Part shown: one piece after another, positions 12,291-23,409 of the stretch
How the letters are laid out: each line of letters opens with the position of its first letter
Position numbering within the stretch: position 1 is the first letter of the stretch
From: Nageia nagi
Lineage: Eukaryota > Pinophyta
Length of the DNA stretch: 64,000 nt
Reading direction: 5' to 3'
NCBI GenBank assembly: GCA_050084985.1
Contig: JBITNC010000001.1
Span: 101,804,001-101,868,000 of the forward strand
Program-made: the position numbers and the translations under genes
Notes under the pieces: model-generated
What the model saw: only the letters and a program-made list of their open reading frames with translations
Told to the model about the DNA's origin: nothing
Database searches by the model: none

Positions 12291-13257
12291 AGCACATGCC
12301 TAGAAAAGATAAGATTTTATCTTTCTAGAGCATGCACTAGCCTTGGGGATAAATGCTTTCTACTTGTTGGTGTTACTCACTCCCCTGCTTGTCCATTTTG
12401 ACCTTGAAGCTTACCCCGATACCTAAACTTGTTTGATTTTTACTCTTTCTAGTGCCCAAGCTTGTCATATTTGATCATTGTGCTTGACTCGAACACCTCC
12501 AAAGCTTGGTCCATGGTTCAAAAAGATAAGATTTTATCTTTTTGAATTGTGCACTCAACCTTCCAGCTCTTCCAATTTGAGCACATGCTCCAGAAAGATA
12601 ATATTTTATCTTTATGAGGCATGAGCTGGCTTGCAAATGCCTAGATTTGGTAAGTTCCAGGTTCCTGCTCTCAATACTTTTCTAGATTTTCATGATTTGA
12701 ACATCCTGAAGCCTCCCTAAGTCTGGCACATGGTTCAAAAAGTCAATATTTTGTCTTTTAAAATCATGCGCCAACCCCTCTAATCCTATTGAAGCTAGTT
12801 TCAAACTTCGAGGCTCCATGCCTTAGCCAAATTTCACCTTTCAAAAGAAATGGATGCCTCTTTTCCATGAGCGCATGCCCTCAAAAGATAAGATTTTATC
12901 CTTTTGAGGCATGCGCTAGCCCCATGGATGCTTGAAGTTCACTTTCTCTTCCTCGAACTCAAATTGTGCAACCGTCCAGTTTGAGCGTATGGTTCAAAAA
13001 GATAAGATTTTATCTTTTGAAATCATGCACCAACCTTAGAGTGTCTTTAACTTATATTTTTCGTACTATGTATCAATCTAAGATGCTCCTTGACCCAAGT
13101 GCATGCTTAAAAAAGATAAGATTGTGTCTTTTGGAGGCATGCATTGGGCCTCAAAGTGGCCAAGTTTGGTTTTCTTATACTTGATTCTAATTTGGATGAC
13201 CCTTTGACTCGAGCGCATGTCTAGAAAGATAAGATTTTTTCTTTTAGAGGCATGCAT
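12291..13257. repeat. Eight-copy array of imperfect palindromes (tandem hairpin array)
   Basis: Eight inverted repeats of 44-48 bp lie at about 12292, 12512, 12581, 12726, 12870, 12985, 13100 and 13213. Later units are spaced 113-145 bp apart, as in a tandem repeat of ~115 bp. The shared core is AAAGATAAGATTTTATCTTT with a GATT-like loop, and each has outer arms of GCATGC type. The arms differ between copies, yet the two sides of each copy change together: CTAGAAA with TTTCTAG, TTCAAAAAG with CTTTTTGAA, CCTCAAAAG with CTTTTGAGG. Sequence between hairpins is also loosely repeated (CTTGACCCGAG before, CTAGCC or CCAACC after). No protein is encoded across it. Confidence 0.85.
12870..12917. repeat. 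Best palindrome of the array
   Basis: This 48-bp copy runs AGCGCATGCCC...GGCATGCGCT. It is almost perfectly self-complementary, with one-base bulges in the arms and a GATT loop. It could form a cruciform in DNA or a long hairpin if transcribed. Confidence 0.85.
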
Positions 13258-13799
13258 TGGGATTCAATGTAGCCCAGTTTGACTAGATTTAGCTTCCACT
13301 CAACTTGGATCCCATGACTTACCTAAGGCCAACTTTTGGTCTTTCAAACTTAGCCACATTTGGAATTTCATATTTGGTTCAATATGAATAAGACTATACG
13401 AATGATAAGACTTAGGCTTGGGACAACCTAACATGGTAAACAGGTCATAGAAAACTTCTCGAGTCGGATGATACAAATACATGACACTACATGGACACGA
13501 GTTGTTAAGGGTCCCCAAAATCATTGGATTTTGGGACATGTTATGTTAGTCATAACACTCGTAACTTGGATAACTCGAGCAAGTTTAAGACAACTGAGTT
13601 ACAAACATTAAGCAATTGCTTACTTTTCAAGAATTAGTGGAGCAAATATTTAATCTAAGTATGGGAAAGATTGCAACAAAAATAACATTAGTGTTAACAC
13701 AATCTATTAAACACTAAGCAAACACATCGAGGACCACCTCATTAAAAGGAGGATCATAGATCCTTTACTATCCCCTTTTTCTCCTTAATAAGAAAAAAG
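13258..13799. other. No gene recognised
   Basis: No coding signal. Near 13770-13800 the sequence is pyrimidine-rich followed by AAAAAAGGG, a short near-palindrome just before the OTU-like frame. Confidence 0.4.
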
Positions 13800-14290
13800 G
13801 GTTAACATGGGCTATAGAAGGAGATTTTGATGTGTATGCTCAGCTTATTAGAGAGCCACATGTATGGGGTGGTGAACTTGAATTGTTAATGGCCTCACAT
13901 ATAATCAAAATGCCCATAGTAGTTCACTTGTATGATGAAGAGTATGATAAGTTTCCGTCCATAGTAGAATATGGGCAAGAGTATAAATAAGAGAATGTCG
14001 TTAGAGTTTTGTATGATGACCATAGGAAAAAGATGAAGAACAAAAATATTCAAATACATCATCCCTTCTTGAGCAAAAACTTGAAGACAATGAACCATCA
14101 AGTGAAAGAAGTAAAGCAAAAAATGTTGAGTGCAAATCATATCTAATTATTGCAACTTCAAGCACAAATAATGAAGGCTTCAAAAGAGGATATATAGCTG
14201 AAATAGGTGAGAAAAATTCCAATTTATATGACAACCCAACCATTCATGAAAATTATGAAAAATAATGATGGGACAAGATGGAAGAGCTGG
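13800..14290 (+). pseudogene. OTU-type cysteine protease (deubiquitinase-like) fragment
   Basis: The frame at about 13808-13985 reads IEGDFDVYAQLIREPHVWGG and then ELELLMASHIIKMPIVVHLY, followed by IVEYGQEYK, a stop, and VVRVLYDD. This matches the OTU core in which WGG.lEl.alS..l..pI.V leads to the catalytic His strand. OTU domains remove ubiquitin, and they also occur in some mobile elements. The Asp-Gly-Asn-Cys motif before this block is not visible, and the terminal His is uncertain. A shifted frame stays open from about 14030 to 14260. With the missing N-terminus and in-frame stop it is a pseudogene or element-borne remnant. Confidence 0.6.
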
Positions 14291-14587
14291 GTTTTCAAAT
14301 CTAACTCATTGAAGAAAGCACATATGATAATTTCAATATGAAAGGTTTGAAGAATGATGATGAAAATGAAAATAAAACTTTATACTTAAGATTGCATTGT
14401 TAAAGCAGACGCACGTCTTTAGAGGCAAGATATCGAGCATCTTCTAGAACTTAATTTTGATCCAAAGGGAGTCATGTGACCATTCATTTCATATGTACTC
14501 GACAAGATCTATCCTATGATGAAGTTATTTCATCATTTAGAGATCACATTTGGTCTAAATTACTAAAATTAAGTTTGAGCAACCTGT

Positions 14588-14713
14588 ATCTTCAATAACA
14601 AGTCGTGCATCTTCAATAACAAGTCGTGCATCTTCAATAACAAGTCATGCATCTTCAATAACAAGTCAAGCGTCTTCAGTCACAAGTCAAGCGTCTTCAG
14701 TCACAAATCAAGC
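14588..14713 (+). repeat. 21-bp minisatellite, six units, coding-like 7-residue repeat
   Basis: Six consecutive 21-bp units (ATCTTCAATAACAAGTCGTGC type) occur, drifting to GTCTTCAGTCACAAGTCAAGC in the last ones. In the plus-strand frame they read ASSITSR, ASSITSH, ASSVTSQ. Unit length is a multiple of three and most changes are conservative, consistent with a Ser/Thr-rich tail that was once translated. The OTU-like fragment lies about 300 bp upstream on the same strand. Confidence 0.85.
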
Positions 14714-14759
14714 ATGTTCATCTTCTCCTCTTACAAATATATTTATTAAAAATATCGCC

Positions 14760-17000
14760 ATTTTTTAACATCACAGTTCCTAAAAAATTAAAATATCGTC
14801 ATTATGTCTACATCGGTTCGAGATTGAATAGCTACGATTTCGAAATCAATTCGCCACTATTTTATTTATTTTGGTTCACCAAAATTCCTTACGCATAACC
14901 CTACGATCGATGATCAATTAACCTACTTGAAATAGAGAATAGCGACACCTCCGACCAATATGACATGTACATGTGGCAAAATAGATGCGACTAAGCTAAA
15001 ACGAAATTACCATCATCCACACTAGCATGTTGACGTGTCGATTAATTTTTTATATTATTTTCATACATCTAACATCCATGTGGATATGAAAAATTAAGGG
15101 GTACAACTATGGGGCCCTCTCCCCTAGTGTGTTTGACATCGCATGAATGAAAATGAATATTAACATTGTTTAAGGAAAGATATATTTATCCAGTACGTTG
15201 CAGCTGACTCTTTGACTTTAGTTGATAAACCCTTTCTTATATATCAAAAATTGTGAGGTCATTTTGTTTTCCGGTAATAATTGCCGGAATAGTTATGTTG
15301 GTAAACCTGGAGTTTATCAATATTATGGAATGTTCAACAAAAAAAAAGCAAAAAAAAATCTAAAGTGTCCGAATACACAAGATTTGAACTTGTACCATTT
15401 ATTTAAAAATTCAGATTTAATTTTGTATACATAAGATCAATATCTAAATGTTGATATACCCGTCGAGTTTATACATGCCGGACAAAAAAGGGAACCACGA
15501 GATATTTGCTGAAAAAAGACTGATATGTGATACGAGTTTATCAACTGCAGTGAACAAGTCAATCACAACGTACGTTTCCATTATTTAGCCAGAATTTACC
15601 AGGCGAAAATTGCAAGAAGGAAGTTGCGTTAATTAGTAGGTGCCAAATGCATAACTAGGAAATCAAATAGGTAGTAGGTGTATCCATTTGTTAATATTTT
15701 GAATGGTTCCGTCTAAACATGATTGTGAGAGCTCAGAAAGAGGGGGTGTGCAAAAGAGGTTGTGCCCAATAATGAAAGGGCAGTCAGAATGTCATGTATT
15801 ATCCTAGTTAAACTTGCACACTATTTGATGATAAACCATCTGAAGAGGTATCCAAATAGGAAGCGTTTCATTTGTGTGGAAGCTAGGCTCTTTAGCCGTC
15901 CTACATCTCTATAAATATGTTTTCTCTTTCTTTTGAATAAGCAAGTCAAAATGCAAAATCGAAAGCAATGGAGTTACTTGGCTATCTCGCCAATTAGACA
16001 AGTCGAATGCAGAGTAAGAAATAAATGAAAATGTGTATTAGACCATATAATCCTCTTAGTTGTAAGGGTAAATTAATTGCAAGTACTGCGTAGAGGAAAT
16101 TTCATCTAGAATAAATTAAAACAACGTAATGAGCTACTTTCTCTCTTAATAACTAAAATATAGATTTTTAAATGCACATGGAGTACCCAAACTCCTGAAT
16201 CTTAATAGAAAGAAGCAATCTAGAATACTATATTATTTATAACTCTGCTCTACACATACACCTAATATGAGGTGCGGTGTTATGAAGAGAAACTACTAAT
16301 GCAATGGAATGTAAGTCTAGATGAAAAAGATTTTTCTTCATAACCGTAGTAATAGTAGCTCTTAACCATATTCAATTGATGAAGGCATTTCCTTAGGAAA
16401 TTAAGTACTATTTTGTCTTTATATAAGTTTGCATGAAAGTCCGGGGGTGAAACGGCTGGAGAGCTGTTATTTGTTAGGGAGCAGAGAACTTTATTATAGT
16501 CTTAAATCAAGTCATTCCAACATCTTCCGTAAATATCAACACCCACCTGGCGTGTGGGATGGATTTGGCCAGAAGTTTTCAACTAATAATAATGTTGTGA
16601 AGGGATATGATTCTGTTACTGTGAGTAGATCAGGTTAATGTACACAGTCTATGCTGCAACTCAAAGTAATTCTCATCACATGGATGCTAACAAGTCTTCA
16701 AGTATGATTGGTATCTGATTTCACACAAAAGAATAAGTGACCATCTTCTGCTGATATGTCATTTTGTATTACGATGGAGTCATGATAACAATTGCCTATT
16801 GATAGAGAGATGGTCTTTGTGGAGGCTGCTAGAGATATAGTGGCAACTGTTCCAGCATTCAACCAGGATTCAGCTGTCTTTTGAAGAATTATCTTTCTAA
16901 ATGGTAAAATGAAACTGCATGACTGTGACTCCTAAGTAATCAGTGCATTGAGTGATCTGCTAGGTATTTCATCAGTCAAAGTTAGAAGGTTTTTGTGTTG
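14760..17000. other. Less decayed, CpG-richer intergenic stretch
   Basis: CpG dinucleotides (CCGG, ACGTACG, CGATCGATG, GCCGTCC) are commoner here than in the flanking repeats, where CpG is largely lost. This suggests lower methylation or younger sequence. No long ORF exists. A second TATA-like TATATAAG lies at 16420-16427 before a 69-codon frame that lacks an ATG start (16429-16638, product unrecognised). It may hold non-coding exons or a gene's upstream region. Confidence 0.35.
15910..15970 (+). promoter_or_regulatory. Candidate core promoter and short first exon
   Basis: TATAAATAT at 15910-15918 is followed by a pyrimidine patch (15920-15933). An ATG at 15951 opens 26 codons, MQNRKQWSYLAISPIRQVEC and on. 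A GTAAGA splice-donor-like site follows TGCAGA at about 16014. A second ATG (15968) gives only nine codons. The spacing suits a plant Pol II start site near 15940. No downstream exon was recognised, so it may be a truncated gene. Confidence 0.3.
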
Positions 17001-17109
17001 TGTGCATCTGTATGTAAAATAGTCATACAACATTAGTATGACGTGTAAAACAATTGTACGATGTCACAACTCAAAAAAACTCATTCGCCATCCATCTAAC
17101 AAACAACTC

Positions 17110-18180
17110 ACAAGCATAAACTCTGAACCTCATAAGATATCTATTTCTAAAAGCAATTATCCAATGGTGATATTCCAACCTCAACATACAAAATACGTGC
17201 TCATGAGATATAATGATTACTGTCTATGCATAGAATGGTTTTGTCATTAAGCATTGAGATTTTTAAAGTAAATATCTCAAAGAGATACAATCTTTTGGAA
17301 GGCAACGATCACAGGATATGCATAGGATTCTTATGGTTTAAAGATCCTTAGTGGTAGTTTCAGAAAATGCAATTAGATAGATAGATAGATGTTAATGTTC
17401 TTTTAAAGATGTTAATTTGTAAGATCTATCAAAATTTGTTCAGAAGTAAATATATATTAAATAAATAAAAAACATTAACCAAATACAATGCACAGAAAGA
17501 ATACTTTTAAGGACAATTGTTGAATTGACTGATATGATTTCTTTAGATGCATGTGATTGTGATAGTAACTCTCATTAACATGTATGAAAAATGTAGCAGC
17601 ATCATGAAATTCCAATTAGAATTGAGTTCTAAGGAAAATGCTCACGTCTTTGTACAAGTAAGCACTAAAATGGAGTATCAAATGGAATCGACTCTCATGA
17701 AAAAATGGAATTGAACTATCTATTTACAAAAGCAATTCACCAATGGTGAAAGCTCTCTCGTATGGTTGGAATATGCTCAAACCTTGCTTACTGTTTGATA
17801 AAATAACAGACAGGTTCATCTTCTCATGTAAAACAATAATTACAGACTATGCACAGAATGGGCTTATGTGAAACTTTTAAAGTAAATAACTATAAAGAGA
17901 TACAATCTCATGGAATGCAATGATCAAAGGATATTCACGGAACAGGCATTGTTTAGAGGCCCTCTTAAGTGTTTTAAAAAATGCAATTGAATGGTCTCAC
18001 CCGAGACTCAATAACCACCACAAGTATTCTGGCTGATTGTACAACTGTTGAAGCTTTAAATAGAGCATGAACATTGGACAAAGAATTAGATACAGGTTTC
18101 TTTTAAATGTAATTGTGATAAAAACTGTGATGGTCAGGTAGGAAAAATATACGAACCTTAAAATAAAGTGTCAAAAGGAT
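17110..18180 (+). pseudogene. PPR pseudogene in copy A
   Basis: Degenerate PPR repeats are spread over several frames: a DMYEKC-like block at about 17575 (here NMYEKCSS), an N-A-M-I-K-G-Y-S-like block near 17920, and a QLYNC-like segment near 18040. It aligns base for base with the better preserved copy at 27640-28660, which shows FDKITNRFMFSWKTMITDY. Multiple stops make it non-functional. It is followed by tRNA-iMet after about 180 bp. Confidence 0.65.
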
Positions 18181-18356
18181 TTGAGTTTTAAGAAAAAAAT
18201 TTAACATGTGTATCTGTAAAAGGGTAAAGGCCCTTTTCAAAATCCTTCTTGTTTAATTCAACTAAAGAAAAAGGCAGAGCAGTGAGAACTGAGAATGGGT
18301 AAAATTCCAGACTGAAGTGGAAACTAGCGACATTGGAAGCATCTTCTCCAACTTGC

Positions 18357-18428
18357 TATCAGAGACAGGTTTCGATCCTGTGACCTGTGGGTTATGGGCC
18401 CACCACGCTTCCGCTGCGCCACTCTGAT
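18357..18428 (-). tRNA. tRNA-iMet (CAT), initiator, copy 1
   Basis: The 72-nt cloverleaf is complete: A1-U72 acceptor pair, anticodon CAU in a GTGGG/CCCAC stem, and T-loop ATCGAAA, all initiator features in plants. The T-stem carries A49-U65 instead of the usual C49-G65, and both sides changed together, so pairing is kept. A/B-box promoter elements are internal. The nearest TTTT on the transcript side is over 50 nt downstream, so termination may be inefficient. It lies 75 bp from the tRNA-Phe on the same strand. Confidence 0.93.
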
Positions 18429-18503
18429 GTTGAATATTATCTACCGATCTAAGCAAAATTGTGCAAGTACACAAAATGAAGCGGAGCACAGTGCAAAAGA
18501 AAA

Positions 18504-18528
18504 TGCGCCGAGCGTGGATCGAACACGC

Positions 18529-18571
<43 letters not shown>

Positions 18572-18576
18572 CCCGC
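18504..18576 (-). tRNA. tRNA-Phe (GAA), copy 1, altered acceptor stem
   Basis: The 73-nt plant-type tRNA-Phe has anticodon GAA, a GTTCGATCC T-loop/B box and D-arm GCTCAGTTGGGAGAGC intact. Relative to the other two copies, positions 68-69 read GG rather than AC, which breaks the 4-69 pair in addition to the normal 5-68 mismatch. Oligo-T (AAAAGAAAA on the plus strand) follows immediately, a good Pol III terminator. It could be expressed but poorly folded. Confidence 0.9.
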
Positions 18577-18964
18577 ATGTATTTTATTTGCCAAATTAGT
18601 CGTTTGTCACCTGTGCCATGTGCTGCTGGGTTCCAACCCAAGTGTACATGTGCAAGTTCTTGGATCGTCTAATACCCCGACAAATAGACATTAAAATACA
18701 TGTTTAGATTTATGCCATTCTTTCTTGTTTTGATTTATGTTAAGATATTTATACCAAAAAAATCATTAGACACCAAATTTCAATTGAAATTAGCTATTGA
18801 AAAATAAATTTAGGAGTGCACAATTGACATAAAGGACAATAGTGCTATTTAGGGATTTGAAGTAGAGGGACAATAATATTATTTAGAAATCATTTTTATT
18901 TTTTACAATAAAAATTAGTCATATAAACATATTAAAATAATTTAAATTAAATATTTAAAGGGAA

Positions 18965-20095
18965 GTTGAAAGATAATTGTGATCCATGTATTAGGTAAGA
19001 AAGGTGATCTTAAGATTATTTCTATGATTCAAATTAAAGGTAAAAAGGAGAAAATAACTAAGGTAAAGAAACAACACACCAAAGGAATAAAGACGAGGGT
19101 TCAAGGTGAACATATGAATAGAGGCAACAATATAACTAACCTAATTAACAAAAACATTGATTATGAGATGGAGGTGGATATACTAACTACCAACTTGAAT
19201 AGTTTTATACGACCAAAGATGTATCAGATGAAGATGCAAGTGAAGCAAATGGAGCAACACAAGGGAAGAGTGAATAAAGAATTAGGAACATAATGATGGA
19301 AGAGGTTGGGGAACCACTTATAGCCACCTTATCTCTAGCATAAGGTAGAGGTAGAAGGCCTAAAGGAGCTCTTATCTAACCACCAATAGAAATTCCTTTA
19401 TACAAAAGAATGCTTGTTGAAGTAATTATCTAAAAAGTCAATCAAATCATGTGTTCGACATCATTGTAGAGAACCCAAAGTTGACAAATTTGATGAAAAA
19501 GTTGGTGTATAACAAGCTCTTCAAGCACCACTATAAACATATGGTATTCAAATTTTTTAGGGATCCTAGGATGATTATTCTACATATGGGGGAAAACTTG
19601 GGGCAAACTAGTAGGATTGATTCCTAAAAGCAAGGGTACATGTAGTTGAAAAAAGAATGAAGCTAAGTTATTTGGGGCCCTGATGGACTTATTTTGTAAC
19701 AAAGCTATAAACGTCAAAGTAGCTTTTTGAGATTTAGGTCTCCTATTACTACATAGTTTTTATTTACTCTTGAAACAGAAAAATATAGTCATAGTAGAAA
19801 GTCTACTTTAGTCTATTAGAGATTGCTTAAAATACCTACATAACATAATGAAGCACTTCAAAATTTGTAATTTTTTTGTGAAGTTGTAATAGAAACATGA
19901 AAGTTTATAACTTGTAAGGTTTTTTTTTAAGATCATATAAAACTTCAAAATTGTTGCTAGAGATTGCTTAAATCACATACAGAGTAGAATGAAGCACTTC
20001 AAAACATGTAGGTTTTAAGGTTGTAATAGAAACACACAAATTGATAACTTGTAAGGTTTTTAATAAAACTCCAAACTTTTTATTATTAAAAATTT
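18965..20095 (+). mobile_element. Unclassified 1.1-kb insert in copy A
   Basis: This block interrupts the duplicated segment and is missing from copies B and C. It begins with an open frame of 104 codons (18979-19293), very rich in Lys/Gln/Met, product unrecognised. It ends with a ~141-bp tandem duplication. No inverted termini or poly(A) were identified. A retroelement fragment is likely but not shown. Confidence 0.4.
19819..20090. repeat. ~141-bp tandem duplication
   Basis: GAGATTGCTTAAA, then ATGAAGCACTTCAAAA, TTGTAATAGAAACA and ATAACTTGTAAGGTTTTT occur in the same order starting at 19819 and again at 19960. The second copy is slightly shorter. Confidence 0.75.
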
Positions 20096-20629
20096 ATCCT
20101 ATTTATAAAAAAAATCCCAAGCAACACATCAAGGTTTTAAACCTAATATAAAGAATCCCTTTCACATGCTTCAAAAAATGGGTGTTACAATAGAAGACCA
20201 TGAGTGATTAGCCTTGAATCTCTTACAAACTTGAGTTAAAACTTAGTTTCAATTTTTTTTCTCATTTTTCTTCAATTCATAATTATACACGTTATTAACT
20301 ATCCAACCATCCAAAGTGCATGTCTTAAATGAAACTACTGTTGACTCCTTACTTTTAAGTAAATCTTACTCAAACCATAATTTCTAATAAAATCGTAAAT
20401 ATATTTAACCATATAATCTAAAGAAGAGATTTTAAATCAATCTTACCAAACTCATCAAAATTCAAAACATCTATTACAATCTCTTCAAACCCTCTCTTTA
20501 GGAGAGTTCAAATCAATCTCTTCAAATTCTTCCATTGACAGTTATTGGCGTACACTATGAGATAACTGTGAACCAGCAAACGATTCATTTTGCAGCCACA
20601 TCCGTTCAAATCGAAAAAGGGAACTCACC

Positions 20630-22030
20630 TCTTACCTTGTATGTCTACGGTGGTGGCAATGGGTAGGCGATCAGATTCTCCTGTTAGCATTATTTCTGAT
20701 TAGATAAGAAAGCCTTGGTCAGACCAGTGAGGGGTGAAAAGAAATCGATCCAATCTCTTCAACACTTTGTGGTCCTGTGAACGCTTGTTCGACCATATAT
20801 CCCCCTTTTCGCAAAAGGGTTCAAATGAATTGCCATTTATGAAATTGCTGAATTCTCTTTCATATCTCTTCAATTTTTGAGATGGTCCCTGTTTTTCAGT
20901 AAGGTTACAGATTGCATTGAAATCACCTCCAACTAATCTTGGCAAGTCCCCATATAAAGCTAACCAGGCAGAAATCTGTCTCCAGCATTCAATTCTTTTA
21001 TTTGAGTCCTGAGGAACATAAACATTTATCATGCCAAAACGAAAACCTGTATCTACTTATCAAGCATGGACAACCATCCAAGATTCATAGTCATTAAGGT
21101 ACATTAAAGTTTTGACTTATCCCACAAAATGGAATGCCCACCAGATTGACCAATTGCATCGCTGTCTAGAGAGGAACTCTTGGGTCAAAATTTGTGCCTG
21201 AATCGATTGATTTCAGAGGCAGTAGACTTGGTTTATTGAATGAAGAGCACATAAGGTTTTTCCAGTTGAAAAAAGGATTTTACCATTCCAATTTTGTCAA
21301 GGGGAATGGAGGCCCCGAGTGTTCCATGAGTGTATGCTCATTGATCACTTAAAGTTTTTTGGGGCCTAACAGCTCACCAGCTGATACTGTGTTCCTGCTT
21401 CAATAGCGTCTCTTATTGTTTGATGCAGCTTATCTTTCTTTGGGAAACGGCCTCTCTTCTAATGAATGCCCACGTTTGAAGCTTTTTGCTGGTTCAGAGT
21501 TTGTTTGATGGCCAGGCCCTTGGAGATTTTCTTTTGTTTGGAATTTGAAATATTGGGTATAATGATTGGCTCCAGTCGGTTGATGGCTTGGGCTTTGGGG
21601 GGACTACCTAACATATTGGTATCCATTTCTTGTAATGGCGTATCTTGCTCAGAGATTTCCTTGTCTGAACCAATCTCCATTTAGAATGGAGGGTTGTTAA
21701 CTACTGGAGTAGGGGTGGTGTTTGTCTTAGATCCAGGTATGGATCTGAAGTATCCATGGCTAGGGAGGTTGTTTGTGATGGGCCCTGGGCATCTACTAGG
21801 TCTGCTTCAGTTTGAAGACAATGAAAGCAGTTATGGTTCGGAGTGGTAGTGTTAAGACTAGTCAATTTGTGTGAGTTTTGATTGCCAGGACCTAGGTGTG
21901 TTGTGGGTTTACTTGTGTGGTTCTTTCGTTTCGATTGTTGGAAACCATCAGCTGGAACTTCAGGCATTGAGGTAGTTGACAGAAGAGAGGCCCAAGACCA
22001 ATTTCTGAGATACATCCCAAACACTAGTTA
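20630..22030 (-). mobile_element. LINE A, inverted 5' half (ORF1 tail and AP-endonuclease)
   Basis: Reading leftward: an ORF1-like Ser/Thr/Pro/Gln-rich stretch with a CFHCLQTEADL segment (22024-21459), then an endonuclease-exonuclease-phosphatase domain (about 21340-20640). The latter has IQ-TKSTASEINRF, where the catalytic Glu of QETK is a stop, RLVGGDFNAICNLTEKQGP with the intact GDFN motif, and LKRLDRFLFTPHW. The SDH active-site motif survives as ESDRLPIA (20667-20678, His changed to Arg). Several stops make it inactive. The RT half of what seems to be the same element lies on the opposite strand, directly to the right. Confidence 0.85.
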
Positions 22031-23240
22031 GCCCCACCCAAAATGAAATGCGCTCAGGTCCTATCTCTGAAGAAGAAGTGTTCTCAACGGTCTTACAGAT
22101 GAAGAGTTTTTGTGCATCAGGCCTAGATGGATTCCCTCTAGGATTATATCAGCGCTTCTGGTACTTGTTAAAAGATGAAATTGTTGAGGCTGTTCGGGAA
22201 TCTTTCCACTCTAAACAGGTTTTGGGCAGAATGAACTACACTTTTCTAGCCTTAATTCCAAAAGTAGTTGATGTTGGTAGTTGATACCATTGAGGCCTTC
22301 CACTCTATCTCACTCTGCACTTGCATCAAGATTATATCCAAAGTGACAGCCAACCGTCTCAAAATGGTTATACCTACCATTATCTTGGATGAGCAGAAAG
22401 CATTCGTTGAGGGAAGACAACTCATGGATGGTGCCATCCTCATTCATGAAGTTGGATATGATGAAAGCCTTTGATGGTATAAATTGGAGCTTCCTTCTCT
22501 GTATGATGGAGAAATTTAATTTTGGAGCAGCCTAGATTTAATGGACATCAGCCCTCATCAGCAACCCTTCCTTTTTCATCCTCATAAATGGAAGTGCGCA
22601 AGGATTCTTCAAAAGATCCTGTGGCCTGCGACAAGAAGACCCTCTTTCTCCTTACTTTTTTATTATTGTCGTTGAAGCCCCTGGAAGGGGTCTAAATTAC
22701 CTTTGGTCGATTGGCAAAATTAAAAGCCTGCACATCAACACCTTATGCCCCCATTACCCACTCCTAATTTGAGAATGACACCCTCCTTGCAGTCTACCCC
22801 TTAATCCAAGAGATTCGTATGATAAAATCCCTTCTCATCTCCTATGAGCTTGCTTCAGGGCAGGCAGTGAACTACTGAAAAATCTAAAATCTATGGCCTC
22901 AAACTTCCACCGAGCCTTTTAAACATGTCCCATCGCACTGGAATGTCCATTGATACACTACCCAACACCTACCTTTTGGACTTCCTCTCTTCCAAGGGGG
23001 TCGTGGGAAACTTTTGGGAAAATATCGAAGCAAAGCTCTTCTCCAATCTAGCAAACTGGAAATCAAAATGGGTATCTTCTGTTGGTCGAGTAGTTCATAT
23101 CCAATCTGTCCTAAATTCTTTACCAACTTTTTGGTTCGGAGTTTTTTTTGGCTCCCTTCCAAAACACTCCTAAAATTGAAACGCATCATGCAAAATTACC
23201 TTTACAGGACAATTCAGAAGAGAAAAAGATTCATTGCATA
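22031..23240 (+). mobile_element. LINE A, reverse transcriptase half (degenerate)
   Basis: The frame at 22048 (MRSGPISEEEVF...GLDGFPLGLYQRFW) is the LINE RT entry. After a frameshift come RLKMVIPTIILDEQKAFVEG and MMKAFDGINWSFL. LRQEDPLSPYFFIIVVEA follows, with the Gly of RQGDPLSP now Glu. The catalytic FADD is FEND at 22768-22779. The thumb-like WKSKWVSSVGRVVHIQSVLN segment is near 23050. Similarity stops at about 23238, so the zinc-binding 3' region and poly(A) tail are missing. Confidence 0.88.
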
Positions 23241-23409
23241 ATAATATAAAGGCATAAGTATTATTCCAAAAACACAAACCTATAAAACAGAAATATTCAT
23301 CAAAATACATTGATAAAATAAATAATTTTTATACAAATAAATCCAACCTCAACTTCCTCTTATTATAATTTCACTCCAAACATTTGAGAGAGTTAAAACA
23401 AACGTGAGC

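Larger units (their letters stand above)
17010..20560. repeat. Segmental duplication copy A (PPR pseudogene + tRNA-iMet + tRNA-Phe)
   Basis: This segment shares its order and sequence with 23405-26325 (copy B) and 27500-30300 (copy C): PPR debris, tRNA-iMet, tRNA-Phe, then a tail with GTTCTTGGATCG, TTTAGATTTATGCC, and TTGAAGTAGAGGG-like phrases. A 1.1-kb block at about 18965-20095 is absent from copies B and C, so it was inserted here. The tail resumes at 20095 with the AATCCCTTTCACATGC phrase. Confidence 0.8.

Noticed and set aside
12291-13257. Regularly spaced repeats resembling a CRISPR array
   Set aside because: The host is a plant. Repeats are long imperfect palindromes with variable arms, and the intervening sequence is itself repeated rather than unique.
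17380-17396. GATA microsatellite
   Set aside because: Only about four units.
18262-18672. Open frames of 92-110 codons overlapping the tRNA genes (also at 24139 and 28626-29100)
   Set aside because: They are translations through tRNA sequence, which is free of stops in some frames; no protein family fits.
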